Shown here one piece after another: positions 37,028-44,844 of a stretch of 64,000 nucleotides of DNA. Numbering within the stretch: the first letter of the stretch is position 1; every line of letters begins with the position of its first letter. The notes beneath the pieces were generated by a model. The model worked only from the letters and a program-made list of their open reading frames with translations, was not told where the DNA came from and searched no databases. The position numbers and the translations under genes were made by a program. The stretch comes from Stenotrophomonas pavanii (GTDB taxonomy: Bacteria > Pseudomonadota > Gammaproteobacteria > Xanthomonadales > Xanthomonadaceae), in assembly GCF_900101175.1 (NCBI RefSeq), contig NZ_FNFQ01000001.1:186001-250000 (forward strand). Reading direction: 5' to 3'.

Positions 37028-38271
37028 GCGAACCTGCCACGGCCGAAGACACCGCGCTGGGCCTGCTGTCCCGGCCCGGCTTCGCCAGGCTGCTGGCGTA
37101 CCGCATCTTTGCGATGCTGTCCTACCAGGTGGTCGCAGTCACCGTTGGCTGGCACATCTACGAAGTCACCCGCAATCCGTTCTCGCTGGGCCTGATCGGC
37201 CTGGCCGAGGTCGTGCCGTTCTTCTGCGTGGCGCCGTTCGCCGGTTACCTGGTGGACCACCTGCCGCGGCGCCGCCTGGGCATGGTCGCCTGCTGCGGAT
37301 TGATCGCCACCGCCCTGGTGCTGACCAGCGTGGCCATGGGCTGGCTGCCGATTGCCGGCGTGTGGCCGATCTATGCGGCCATCGCACTGACCGGCATGGT
37401 CCGCGCCTTCCTGTCGCCGATCTACAACGCCCTGTTCGCGCGCGTTCTGGCCCGTGACCAGTTCGCCCGTGGCGCCGGCCTGGGCGCGGTGGTGTTCCAG
37501 GCCGGCATGATCGCCGGCCCGGCACTGGGCGGCGTGCTGGTCGGCTTCGGTGGCAAGGGCCTGTCCTACGCGGTGGCCACCGCCTTCGCGCTGGTGGCGA
37601 TGGCCTGCCTGGCCACGCTGAAGGTGGAAGAACCGGTGCATGCCGGCCCGGCCGCCCCGATCTTCAAGAGCATCGCCGAAGGCGCGCGCTTCGTGGTCGG
37701 CAACCGGATCATGGTCGGCGCAATGGCGCTGGACATGTTCTCGGTGCTGCTGGGTGGCGTGGTGGCGATGCTGCCGGCGTTCCTGCACGAGATCCTGCAC
37801 CACGGCCCGGAAGGCCTGGGCATCCTGCGCGCCATGCCGGCGCTGGGCTCGGTGTGCGTCGGCCTGTGGCTGGCGCGCCACCCGCTGCACCGCAATGCCG
37901 GCCGCGTGCTGTTGTTCGCGGTGGCCGGGTTCGGCCTGTGCGTGATCGGCTTCGGGCTGTCGCAGCACTTCTGGCTGTCGGCGCTGATCCTGCTTTTCTA
38001 CGGCGCCTTCGATGGCGTTTCGGTGGTGATCCGCTCGACCATCCTGCAGCTGGCCACGCCGGAAGAGATGCGCGGTCGCGTATCGTCGATCAACGGCATC
38101 TTCATCAGTTCGTCCAACGAGCTGGGCGCGTTCTATGCCGGCACGATGGCAAAACTGCTCGGCCTGGTGCCGGCCGTGGTGCTGGGTGGGTTTGCGGTGC
38201 TGAGCGTGGCCGGGATCACCGCGTGGAAGAACCCGACGCTGCGGAAACTGAATCTTCGCGACCTGCAGTGA
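37024..38271 (+). CDS. MFS transporter (EntS-like, MFS_3)
   Basis: A 415-residue twelve-segment transporter of the EntS/MFS_3 group. The loop after helix 2 is DHLPRRRLGM, and IYNALFARVLARDQFARGAGL and EEMRGRVSSINGIFISSSNELGAFYAG are typical of this family. The GTG start overlaps sufE (GTGA), suggesting translational coupling. The substrate is unknown; EntS exports enterobactin, but nothing near here makes a siderophore. Confidence 0.85.
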   Translation: MSEPATAEDTALGLLSRPGFARLLAYRIFAMLSYQVVAVTVGWHIYEVTRNPFSLGLIGLAEVVPFFCVAPFAGYLVDHLPRRRLGMVACCGLIATALVLTSVAMGWLPIAGVWPIYAAIALTGMVRAFLSPIYNALFARVLARDQFARGAGLGAVVFQAGMIAGPALGGVLVGFGGKGLSYAVATAFALVAMACLATLKVEEPVHAGPAAPIFKSIAEGARFVVGNRIMVGAMALDMFSVLLGGVVAMLPAFLHEILHHGPEGLGILRAMPALGSVCVGLWLARHPLHRNAGRVLLFAVAGFGLCVIGFGLSQHFWLSALILLFYGAFDGVSVVIRSTILQLATPEEMRGRVSSINGIFISSSNELGAFYAGTMAKLLGLVPAVVLGGFAVLSVAGITAWKNPTLRKLNLRDLQ

Positions 38272-38343
38272 CGCTGCGAACAGCGGATTCGGCGGCGCCG
38301 GGCGTCTGGCTGGGGCCGTTGCTCTCCGTCGATGATTCGGCTT

Positions 38344-38549
38344 GTCACCTTCTTTTCGCGAAAAGAAGGTAACCAAAGAAACGCTCCACCATCCGCGAGC
38401 CGGTGCTGCGTACCGGTGCCCTGTGCTCCTCGGTGAATCAGGGGACGGCGCGGAGAGCCAGCCGACCAGCAGTCGGCTCTACAGGATAGAGCGGCCTCTT
38501 CGCCCCTGATTCCCCTGCGGTGCTCGGCTCCCTACAAGGCCGACCCAAC
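38344..38549 (+). repeat. Structured intergenic repeat, copy A (carries a REP unit)
   Basis: About 205 bp related to the two copies at 53 kb. It opens with a hairpin, GTCACCTTCTTTT paired with AAAAGAAGGTAAC (38344-38373), then CCAAAGAAACGCTCC, a second hairpin CCGGT/ACCGG (38400-38416), and a long-range stem AATCAGGGG (38436-38444) with CCCCTGATT (38503-38511). The apical part holds a GTAG REP unit in place of the loop seen in the other copies. It lies between convergent MFS and dksA genes. No protein resemblance. Confidence 0.75.
38461..38482 (-). repeat. GTAG-type REP unit inside structured repeat copy A
   Basis: GCCGACCAGCAGTCGGC followed by TCTAC, the same GAGCCGAC subtype as at 32976. 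It sits in the apical loop of the larger repeat, so it probably inserted there. Confidence 0.75.
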
Positions 38550-38602
38550 AAGGGTCACCACTGCCCGTGCCAGCCACGGTCGCGTACCAACGATCCGCCA
38601 AC

Positions 38603-38628
38603 AAAAAACCCGGCCAAGGCCGGGTTTT
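38603..38628 (-). terminator. Intrinsic terminator of dksA
   Basis: On the minus strand ACCCGGCC and GGCCGGGT form the stem around TT, followed by T6. It lies 27 bp beyond the dksA stop and is flanked by a complementary A/T run, so it may serve both converging genes. Confidence 0.88.
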
Positions 38629-38654
38629 CTGCATGACCAGACAACGATCAGGAT

Positions 38655-39884
38655 TCAGTCGCCCTGCTGCTTCTGCAGGTGCTCCCAACGCTCCTGGGCG
38701 TCGATGGTGCGCTCGGCGGTCAGGCGCGCTTCCAGGCGCTCCAGGCCGATTTCTTCGCCGGTGTCGACGCAGTAACCGTAGTCGCCGGCTTCCAGGCGCT
38801 TCAGGGTGCTGTCGATCTTGCCGATCAGCTTGCGGTAGCGGTCGCGGGTACGCAGTTCCAGCGAGTTCTCGGTCTCGCGGGTCGCGCGCTCGGCTTCGTC
38901 ACCGATGTCACGCACTTCCTCGCGCAGGTTCTCGATGGTCTGCTTGGACTCCTCCACCAGGTCCGCGCGCCAGTTCTGCAGGCGCTGGCGGAAGTATTCC
39001 TGCTGCAGCGGGCTCATGTATTCCTCTTCCGAGGACGGCTTGTAGCCAGCCGGGAGGATCGGGCGGCCGGTGGCCTCGTCGGTCTTGTATTCGACCACCT
39101 TGTACTTGCTGCGCGGGGCCGGTGCTGCCGAGCGGGCGGCGACGGCCACGGCAACCTTGCCGACAGGGCGCGACACGGTCTTCGGGGCGGAATCGGATTT
39201 CACGGCGGATTTGGCAGGCGATTTCGAAACGGGCACGGGATTCTTGGATTGCGGGGCCTTCGCAGCGGCAGGGGCGGCGGCCGGGGCCGGCTTGGAAGCC
39301 GGTTGGGCTGCTGCCACTGCCACGGTCTTGGCCGGGACAGGCTTGGCCGGAGCCGCCTTGGCGGCAGGCTTCGGTGCGGACTTCACTACAGGGGCCGGCG
39401 TCGGCTTTGCGGCCGGCGCGGCGACATTCTTGGCAACCTTCTTTGCAGCAGCGGGCGTGGCGACCGGCTTGGCCGCTGGCACCTTCTTCGCCGCCGGCTT
39501 GGCGACCGGCTTGGCTGCCGCCTTCTTCACCGTCGCCTTCGGCGCCGGCTTGGCGGCTGCTTTGCTGGCCACCGGCTTGGCGGCGGCCTTCTTTGCCGGC
39601 GCGGCCTTGCTGGTGGCCTTCTTCACCACCGGCGCCTTCTTGCCGGCAGCAGGCTTGGCCTTGGCGGGCGCGGCAGCGGCCTTCTTTGCCACCGGCTTGG
39701 TTGCCTTGGCCGGCGCTTTCTTTGCGGTGGCCTTCCTGGCCGCCGGTTGCGAGGACGCTGCCTTGCTGACCGGCTTGCTGGCCGGCTTCTTGGCAACGGG
39801 CTTTGCCGCCAACTTCTTCACAACAGGCTTGGCGGTTTTCTTGGCGGCCGTTGCGGCCTTCTTTGCAGTTTTTTTAGCAGCCAC
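38655..39884 (-). CDS. dksA: DksA-family RNA polymerase-binding protein with long Lys/Ala/Pro extension
   Basis: Residues about 290-409 are a DksA domain: the coiled coil runs from about 295, with the tip DEAERA at 329-334, and a C-terminal globular domain follows. DksA works with ppGpp at RNA polymerase. The four zinc cysteines of E. coli DksA are reduced to one: Cys372-V-D-Thr375, and IDAQ where the second pair should be, as in the zinc-independent DksA2 of Pseudomonas. Residues 1-265 are a low-complexity tract of Lys, Ala and Pro resembling histone H1 tails. The start is GTG with AAGGAAGAG upstream. Confidence 0.9.
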   Translation of the reverse strand: MAAKKTAKKAATAAKKTAKPVVKKLAAKPVAKKPASKPVSKAASSQPAARKATAKKAPAKATKPVAKKAAAAPAKAKPAAGKKAPVVKKATSKAAPAKKAAAKPVASKAAAKPAPKATVKKAAAKPVAKPAAKKVPAAKPVATPAAAKKVAKNVAAPAAKPTPAPVVKSAPKPAAKAAPAKPVPAKTVAVAAAQPASKPAPAAAPAAAKAPQSKNPVPVSKSPAKSAVKSDSAPKTVSRPVGKVAVAVAARSAAPAPRSKYKVVEYKTDEATGRPILPAGYKPSSEEEYMSPLQQEYFRQRLQNWRADLVEESKQTIENLREEVRDIGDEAERATRETENSLELRTRDRYRKLIGKIDSTLKRLEAGDYGYCVDTGEEIGLERLEARLTAERTIDAQERWEHLQKQQGD

Positions 39885-39902
39885 GAAACGCTCTTCCTTG
39901 GA

Positions 39903-39921
39903 TTTCCCGGGGCCCGGGAAA
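39903..39921 (-). promoter_or_regulatory. Palindrome in the dksA 5' leader
   Basis: TTTCCCGGG and CCCGGGAAA form a 9-bp inverted repeat around one base, at the expected 5' end of the dksA transcript and just before its ribosome site. Confidence 0.45.
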
Positions 39922-39928
39922 GCGGGCC

Positions 39929-39957
39929 TTTATAGCCTACCCGACCCGCAGCAGCAA
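39929..39957 (-). promoter_or_regulatory. Candidate dksA promoter
   Basis: On the minus strand TTGCTG, 17 bp, then TATAAA, followed by a GC-rich discriminator (GGCCCGC). It lies 45 bp before the GTG start. Confidence 0.6.
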
Positions 39958-40131
39958 CCTTGGCACCCTGCTCCATTCAGTCCTGGAGCCAAGGCGCCCT
40001 GGAGGGCAGTCCGACGAACACGGACCGCCTTGCGCGGTACGGAACCTGGCCAGCACCCGACGGTGCTGGTACCGGTCGCAGGCCATCGGCGACATGCGAC
40101 CAACGGCCCATCCTGCACAAATGCGGCCTTC

Positions 40132-40145
40132 ATGCCAACTGGCAT
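40132..40145. promoter_or_regulatory. Operator-like palindrome upstream of yidD
   Basis: ATGCCA-AC-TGGCAT is a perfect 6+2+6 inverted repeat ending 11 bp before the yidD GTG. No regulator is implied by the sequence. Confidence 0.35.
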
Positions 40146-40156
40146 AAGATGACTGG

Positions 40157-40411
40157 GTGATCTCGCGCCTGCTCATCGCCCTGCTGCGCTTCTACAAGCG
40201 CTTCATCAGCCCCATGCTGGGGCCGCGCTGCCGTTTCGTGCCGAGCTGTTCTGAATACGCGATGGACGCCATCTCGCGGCACGGGCCGCTGCGCGGCAGT
40301 TGGCTGGCTGCGCGCCGGCTGGGCCGCTGCCATCCGTTCCATCCCGGCGGCTTCGATCCCGTGCCCGAGTCCCCCAACGCCCCCTCTTGCCGTTGCACAG
40401 GAAAACACTGA
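40157..40411 (+). CDS. yidD: Membrane protein insertion efficiency factor YidD
   Basis: An 84-residue protein with an amphipathic N-terminus ([22 protein letters not shown]), the conserved cysteine motif [12 protein letters not shown], and [13 protein letters not shown]. YidD aids YidC-dependent insertion. It normally lies beside rpmH-rnpA-yidC; here it is upstream of pyrC instead, with a one-base gap. The GTG start is supported by alignment of [16 protein letters not shown]. Confidence 0.92.
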   Translation: MISRLLIALLRFYKRFISPMLGPRCRFVPSCSEYAMDAISRHGPLRGSWLAARRLGRCHPFHPGGFDPVPESPNAPSCRCTGKH

Positions 40412-40412
40412 C

Positions 40413-41759
40413 ATGTCCTCCACCCTCATCACCAACGCCCGCATGGTCAACGAAGGCCGCACCTTCGATGGTGACCTGCGCATCGAGAACGGCCGCATCG
40501 CGCAGATCGGCAGCGGGCTCGCGCCGCGCGACGGCGAGCAGGTGGTGGACGCGGCCGGACGCTGGCTGCTGCCCGGCATGATCGATGACCAGGTGCACTT
40601 CCGCGAACCGGGCCTGACCCACAAGGGCGACATCGCCAGCGAGTCGGCGGCGGCCGTGGCCGGTGGCCTGACCAGCTTCATGGACATGCCCAACACCAAC
40701 CCGCCGACGCTGGATTCGACCATCCTGGAAGCCAAGTACGAACTCGCACGCGGCCGTGCCTGGGCCAACTATGGCTTCTACCACGGCGCCAGCAATGACA
40801 ACCTGGAGGCGATCCGCGCGCTGGACCCGAAGAAGGCCCCGGGCGTCAAGGTGTTCATGGGCGCGTCCACCGGCAACATGCTGGTCGACAATCCGGAAAC
40901 GCTGGACGCGATCTTCCGCGAATGCCCGACCCCGATCATCACGCACTGCGAAGACACGCCGATGATCGATGCCAACCTGAAGGCCTTCCAGGAGAAGTAC
41001 GGCGACGCGCTGACCCCGGACATGCACCCGGACATCCGCTCGCGCGAGGCCTGCATCAAGTCGACCCGCCTGGCGATGTCGCTGGCACGCAAGCACGGCA
41101 CCCGCCTGCACGTGCTGCACATTTCCACCGCCGACGAGCTGGCGCTGTTCGAGAAGGGCCCGCTGATCCGTGCCGACGGCAGCCGCAAGCAGATCACCGC
41201 CGAAACCTGCGTGCACTTCCTGCATTTCGCGCGCCCGGACTATGCGACCAAGGGCAACCTGATCAAGTGCAACCCGGCGATCAAGGAAGTGTCCGACCGC
41301 GAGGCGATCACCGCTGCGCTGGCCGACGACGTGCTGGACGTGCTGGCCACCGACCATGCGCCGCACACCTGGGAAGAGAAGCAGAAGCCCTACGCGCAGG
41401 CGCCCTCCGGCCTGCCGCTGGTGCAATATGCGCTGGTGGCCGCGCTGGAGCGCGTGCACGAAGGCAAGCTGACCCGCGAGCAGGTGGTGCAGAAGTTCGC
41501 GCATGCCCCGGCGCAGCTGTTCGATGTGGAGGAGCGCGGTTTCCTGCGCGAGGGCTACTTCGCCGACCTGGTGCTGGTCGAGGACGTGCCGTTCACGGTC
41601 AAGCGCGAGGACGTGCTGTCCAAGTGCGGCTGGTCGCCGTTTGAAGGCACCACCTTCCGTTCGCGCATCGCCTCCACCTGGGTCAACGGCCAGCTGGTGT
41701 GGGACGGCAGCAAACTGGTGGGCGAGCCGGCCGGCCAGCGCATGACCTACGACCGCTGA
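40413..41759 (+). CDS. pyrC: Dihydroorotase, class I type
   Basis: Closes carbamoyl aspartate to dihydroorotate in pyrimidine synthesis. The 448-residue amidohydrolase has the metal-lysine segment GVKVFMGAST, HCED, LHVLHIST and the catalytic aspartate in ATDHAPHT. The first metal motif, usually DxHVHFR, is DDQVHFREPG, so a glutamine replaces the first histidine ligand; some Bacteroidetes-type enzymes share this. A TGATG overlap joins it to the peptidase gene. Confidence 0.9.
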   Translation: MSSTLITNARMVNEGRTFDGDLRIENGRIAQIGSGLAPRDGEQVVDAAGRWLLPGMIDDQVHFREPGLTHKGDIASESAAAVAGGLTSFMDMPNTNPPTLDSTILEAKYELARGRAWANYGFYHGASNDNLEAIRALDPKKAPGVKVFMGASTGNMLVDNPETLDAIFRECPTPIITHCEDTPMIDANLKAFQEKYGDALTPDMHPDIRSREACIKSTRLAMSLARKHGTRLHVLHISTADELALFEKGPLIRADGSRKQITAETCVHFLHFARPDYATKGNLIKCNPAIKEVSDREAITAALADDVLDVLATDHAPHTWEEKQKPYAQAPSGLPLVQYALVAALERVHEGKLTREQVVQKFAHAPAQLFDVEERGFLREGYFADLVLVEDVPFTVKREDVLSKCGWSPFEGTTFRSRIASTWVNGQLVWDGSKLVGEPAGQRMTYDR

Positions 41760-42604
41760 TGCGTTCGGCACTTCTGATCGGGGCGCTGCTGGCGACGCCC
41801 CTGTTTTCCGTACCCACGCTGCACGCGCAGGATGGCATCGGCCGCCTGATCGACAGCCGCGTGGTGTTCCCGGCCAGTGCGTCGCAGGGCGCGCTGGTGA
41901 TCGGCAAGGTTCCCGCCGGCAGCCGCGTGCAGTACGCCGGCCGACAGCTGCGGGTGAGCGGTTATGGCAGCGTGGTGTTCGGCATCGGCCGCGACGAGAA
42001 GGGTCCGCTGCGCGTGCAGGTGCAACGGCCCGACGGTGGCAGCGAGACCGCGACCATCGCGGTGACGCCGCGCGACTGGCCGACCGAGCGGGTCAACGGC
42101 GTGCCACCGAAGACGGTCAATCCGCCGCCGGCGATCGCCGAGCGGATCAAGCGCGAACAGGCGCAGGTGACCGCCGCACGTTCGCGCGACGACGACCGCA
42201 CCGACTTCACCCAGACCTTCATCTGGCCGGTACAGGGCCGCATCAGCGGCCGCTTCGGCAATGCGCGGGTGTACAACGGCCAGCCCGGCGCCGGTCACTC
42301 CGGCATGGACATCGCGGTGCCGACCGGCACCCCGGTGAAGGCGCCGGCTGCCGGCATCGTCACCTTCGCCGGCCCGGACCTGTACCTGACCGGTGGCACG
42401 CTGCTGCTTGATCACGGCTTCGGGGTCAGTTCCAACTTCCTGCACCTGTCGCGCATCGACGTGAAGGTCGGCGACCGCGTGGAACAAGGCCAGGTGATCG
42501 CCGCGGTCGGCGCCACCGGACGCGCCACCGGGCCGCACCTGCACTGGGGCATGAACTGGTTCGATACCCGTATCGACCCCTTGCTGGTGCTGGAACGCAA
42601 ATAA
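41759..42604 (+). CDS. M23 family metallopeptidase (LytM-type), periplasmic
   Basis: A 281-residue protein with signal peptide (about 1-23), an N-terminal beta domain and a C-terminal LytM domain. The zinc ligands are His and Asp in GHSGMDIAVPTG and the terminal His in GPHLHWGMNW, so the peptidase should be active. Such enzymes cut peptidoglycan cross-links. The start overlaps the pyrC stop. There is no LysM domain. Confidence 0.88.
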   Translation: MRSALLIGALLATPLFSVPTLHAQDGIGRLIDSRVVFPASASQGALVIGKVPAGSRVQYAGRQLRVSGYGSVVFGIGRDEKGPLRVQVQRPDGGSETATIAVTPRDWPTERVNGVPPKTVNPPPAIAERIKREQAQVTAARSRDDDRTDFTQTFIWPVQGRISGRFGNARVYNGQPGAGHSGMDIAVPTGTPVKAPAAGIVTFAGPDLYLTGGTLLLDHGFGVSSNFLHLSRIDVKVGDRVEQGQVIAAVGATGRATGPHLHWGMNWFDTRIDPLLVLERK

Positions 42605-42606
42605 CG

Positions 42607-42680
42607 GTAGTGCCGGCCGCTGGCCGGCAACCTCATCCTCTTCGGCGCCCTGCTGGATGCCGGCCAGCGGCCGGCACTAC
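42607..42680. repeat. SMAG (GTAG) REP inverted dimer
   Basis: GTAGTGCCGGCCGCTGGC begins two bases after the peptidase stop codon; the inverted partner ends CCGGCACTAC at 42680. It separates the convergent peptidase and prenyl-synthase-like genes. Confidence 0.88.
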
Positions 42681-42693
42681 CCGGTACGTTGGA

Positions 42694-43398
42694 TCAACCG
42701 CGCGCCGCCCACCACACGCGCAGCAGGGTGCGCACCGGGGTGGCTTCGATCGGCTTGCCCGCGGCCTGCGCCGCCAGGCGTGCACGCGCCAGGCTGGACC
42801 ACACGCGGCGCGCGCGCGGGCCGGGCACGCGGGTGCCCCACCCCTTCAACAGGTGCTGCGCCCAGCGCTGCGCGGCCGTACTGGAATCTTCATCCAGCAG
42901 GCTGCGCGGCACACCGGCCACGCCGGCATCCTGCAGGCGCTGGGCCAGGGTCTGCAGCTGCACCGCACGACCGGCACCGGTGCGCGGCTTGTCCGCGAAC
43001 AGCGCCACTTCCACCGCAGCCACGGCGTCAGCGTAATGGGCCAGCGCGCGCTCGGCACCGGCCACGTCCAATGCAACGGTGCGCGCCTCGACCAGATCCG
43101 GCAGCGCCTCGGCCAGCTGCGCCCACGGCGCACGCACCGGCTCCAGCAGGCGGCCCAGCGGGTGGCGCGAACGGTGTGCCGCCCAGCTGCGCAGTTCCTC
43201 GCCCCACCACGCCAGCTTGGCGTCGGCCGGCAGCGGATCGCCGCTGGTGTTGAGCATGTCGTCGAACTCCTGCAGCAGCGCAAACCACGCCACTGCCAGC
43301 TCGCGTTGTGATTCGGCCACGAACGGGGCGGCCACCGACCATTCCGGCCAGCGGCTGCGCCACTTGTCGAGGAAACTGTCCAGCGCGGTACTGCTCAC
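42694..43398 (-). CDS. Squalene/phytoene synthase-like protein
   Basis: A 234-residue all-alpha protein with weak similarity to trans-isoprenyl diphosphate synthases of the squalene/phytoene family (AWFALLQEFDDMLNTSGD, then AKLAWWGEELRSWAAHRSRHPL). The two Asp-rich motifs that bind diphosphate in true synthases are degenerate, so catalysis is doubtful; NDUFAF6-type proteins of this fold are non-catalytic assembly factors. The GTG start has AAGGA upstream. It is the last gene of the mtaD-ubiG-mupP cluster. Confidence 0.7.
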   Translation of the reverse strand: MSSTALDSFLDKWRSRWPEWSVAAPFVAESQRELAVAWFALLQEFDDMLNTSGDPLPADAKLAWWGEELRSWAAHRSRHPLGRLLEPVRAPWAQLAEALPDLVEARTVALDVAGAERALAHYADAVAAVEVALFADKPRTGAGRAVQLQTLAQRLQDAGVAGVPRSLLDEDSSTAAQRWAQHLLKGWGTRVPGPRARRVWSSLARARLAAQAAGKPIEATPVRTLLRVWWAARG

Positions 43399-43409
43399 TA
43401 CGGGGTTCC

Positions 43410-44105
43410 TTACGGCTGGGCCGGGGCTGCCGGCCGGGTCGGCCAGAGACTGGCCAGTTGCAGAAGTTCGGCGTTCTCGACCAGCACGTCGGCCTGCCAC
43501 GCCAGCGGGTCGTCACTGTGCAGGCGGTAGCCCCACAGCGCCGCCACCGACGGCATCGCGGCCGCGCGTGCGGCGATGATGTCACGCTCGTCGTCCCCCA
43601 CGTAGACGCAGTCCTCGGCGGCAACGGCAATCGCCTGCGCGGCGTGCAGCAGCGGCAGCGGATGCGGCTTGCGCTCGGCCAGGCTGTCACCGCCCACCAG
43701 CACGGCGCAACGCTGCTGCCAGCCGTGCTGCGGCAGGACCAGGCGTGCCAGGTACTCGGGCTTGTTGGTGACGATGCCCCACACCGTGCCGGCGTCATCC
43801 AGCGCGGCGAGCATGCCGGCCACGCCATCGAACAGCACCGCGTGCTGGCCGATCAGCGCTTCGTAGCGCTGCAGGAATTCCGGGATCAGCGCATCGCGCG
43901 CGGCGGCATCCAGGTCCGGGAAGGCGGCCCCGACCATCGCACGCGAGCCCTTGGAGACCACCGGGCGCAGCACCGCCGGATCGACCGGTGCACGGCCGCG
44001 TTCGGCCAGCATCGCGTTGCAGGTGGCGACGAAATCCGGTGCGCTGTCCAGCAGGGTGCCGTCCAGGTCGAACAGCACCGCGCGCGGAAAGCCGGCGGCG
44101 GTCAT
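43410..44105 (-). CDS. mupP: HAD phosphatase, MupP or Gph type
   Basis: A 231-residue haloacid-dehalogenase phosphatase with motif [15 protein letters not shown], motif II VTNK, motif III KPHP and VGDDERDI. The same fold is annotated as phosphoglycolate phosphatase (Gph), but in Pseudomonas the gene next to ubiG is mupP, which dephosphorylates N-acetylmuramic acid 6-phosphate in peptidoglycan recycling. The identical ubiG linkage (ATGA overlap) favours MupP here; this is an inference from synteny. Confidence 0.8.
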   Translation of the reverse strand: MTAAGFPRAVLFDLDGTLLDSAPDFVATCNAMLAERGRAPVDPAVLRPVVSKGSRAMVGAAFPDLDAAARDALIPEFLQRYEALIGQHAVLFDGVAGMLAALDDAGTVWGIVTNKPEYLARLVLPQHGWQQRCAVLVGGDSLAERKPHPLPLLHAAQAIAVAAEDCVYVGDDERDIIAARAAAMPSVAALWGYRLHSDDPLAWQADVLVENAELLQLASLWPTRPAAPAQP

Positions 44106-44818
44106 GCCGGCTTGACCGCGTAGGCCAGGTAGTTGATGTCGGTGCGGCTGCTCAGGCGGGCATGGTTGCGCCACGGCTCGTAGGCCATGCCGCTGACGTC
44201 CACCAGCTGCAGGTCGGCTTCGCGCAGCCAGCGCGCCAGCTCGGCCGGCTTGATGAATTCCTGGTAGTGGTGGGTGCCCTTGGGCAGCAGCCGGGCCACG
44301 TACTCGGCGCCGACGATCGCCACCGCGAACGCGGCGGCGGTGCGGTTGATGGTCGACAGGAACAGATGCCCGCCCGGCTTCAGCAGGCGCTTGCAGGCCT
44401 CGATGATCGCGCCGGGATCGGGCACGTGCTCGAGCATTTCCATGCAGGTCACCACGTCGAAGCTGGCGGGCTGCTCGGCGGCCAGATCCTCGGCCGCCTG
44501 CACGCGGTAATCGACCTGGGCGCCGCTTTCCAGCGCATGCAGTCGCGCGACCTTGACCAGTTCCGGGGCCAGGTCGATGGCCGTGACGTCGGCACCGGCC
44601 TGGGCCAGCGCTTCACTCAGCAGGCCACCACCGCAGCCGATGTCGAGCACGCGCGCGCCACGCAGCGGCACGCGGTCGGCCACGTACTGCAGGCGCACCG
44701 GGTTCAACGCATGCAGCGGCTTCTGCGGGCCGTCGGCATCCCACCAGCGGTTGCCCAGTGCGGCGAACTTGTCCAGCTCGGCCTGATCGAAATTGGAGGA
44801 AGCGTGGGGGGCAGTCAT
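44102..44818 (-). CDS. ubiG: Ubiquinone O-methyltransferase UbiG
   Basis: Performs both O-methylations in ubiquinone synthesis. The 238-residue protein has SAM motif [17 protein letters not shown], the EMLEHVPDP segment, and FDxxE-like [19 protein letters not shown] at the N-terminus, typical of UbiG. The ATG at 44818 has AAGGAC upstream. It lies 26 bp after the methylthioadenosine deaminase gene. Confidence 0.95.
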   Translation of the reverse strand: MTAPHASSNFDQAELDKFAALGNRWWDADGPQKPLHALNPVRLQYVADRVPLRGARVLDIGCGGGLLSEALAQAGADVTAIDLAPELVKVARLHALESGAQVDYRVQAAEDLAAEQPASFDVVTCMEMLEHVPDPGAIIEACKRLLKPGGHLFLSTINRTAAAFAVAIVGAEYVARLLPKGTHHYQEFIKPAELARWLREADLQLVDVSGMAYEPWRNHARLSSRTDINYLAYAVKPA

Positions 44819-44844
44819 GGGGGATGTCCTTGCGGCGCCAGGGA

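Noticed and set aside
38655..39884. Suspicion that the Lys/Ala/Pro tract of dksA is a sequencing or assembly artefact
   Set aside because: The frame stays open over 265 codons with non-identical repeats, a sensible start, ribosome site and promoter, and the same kind of extension is known in related genera.
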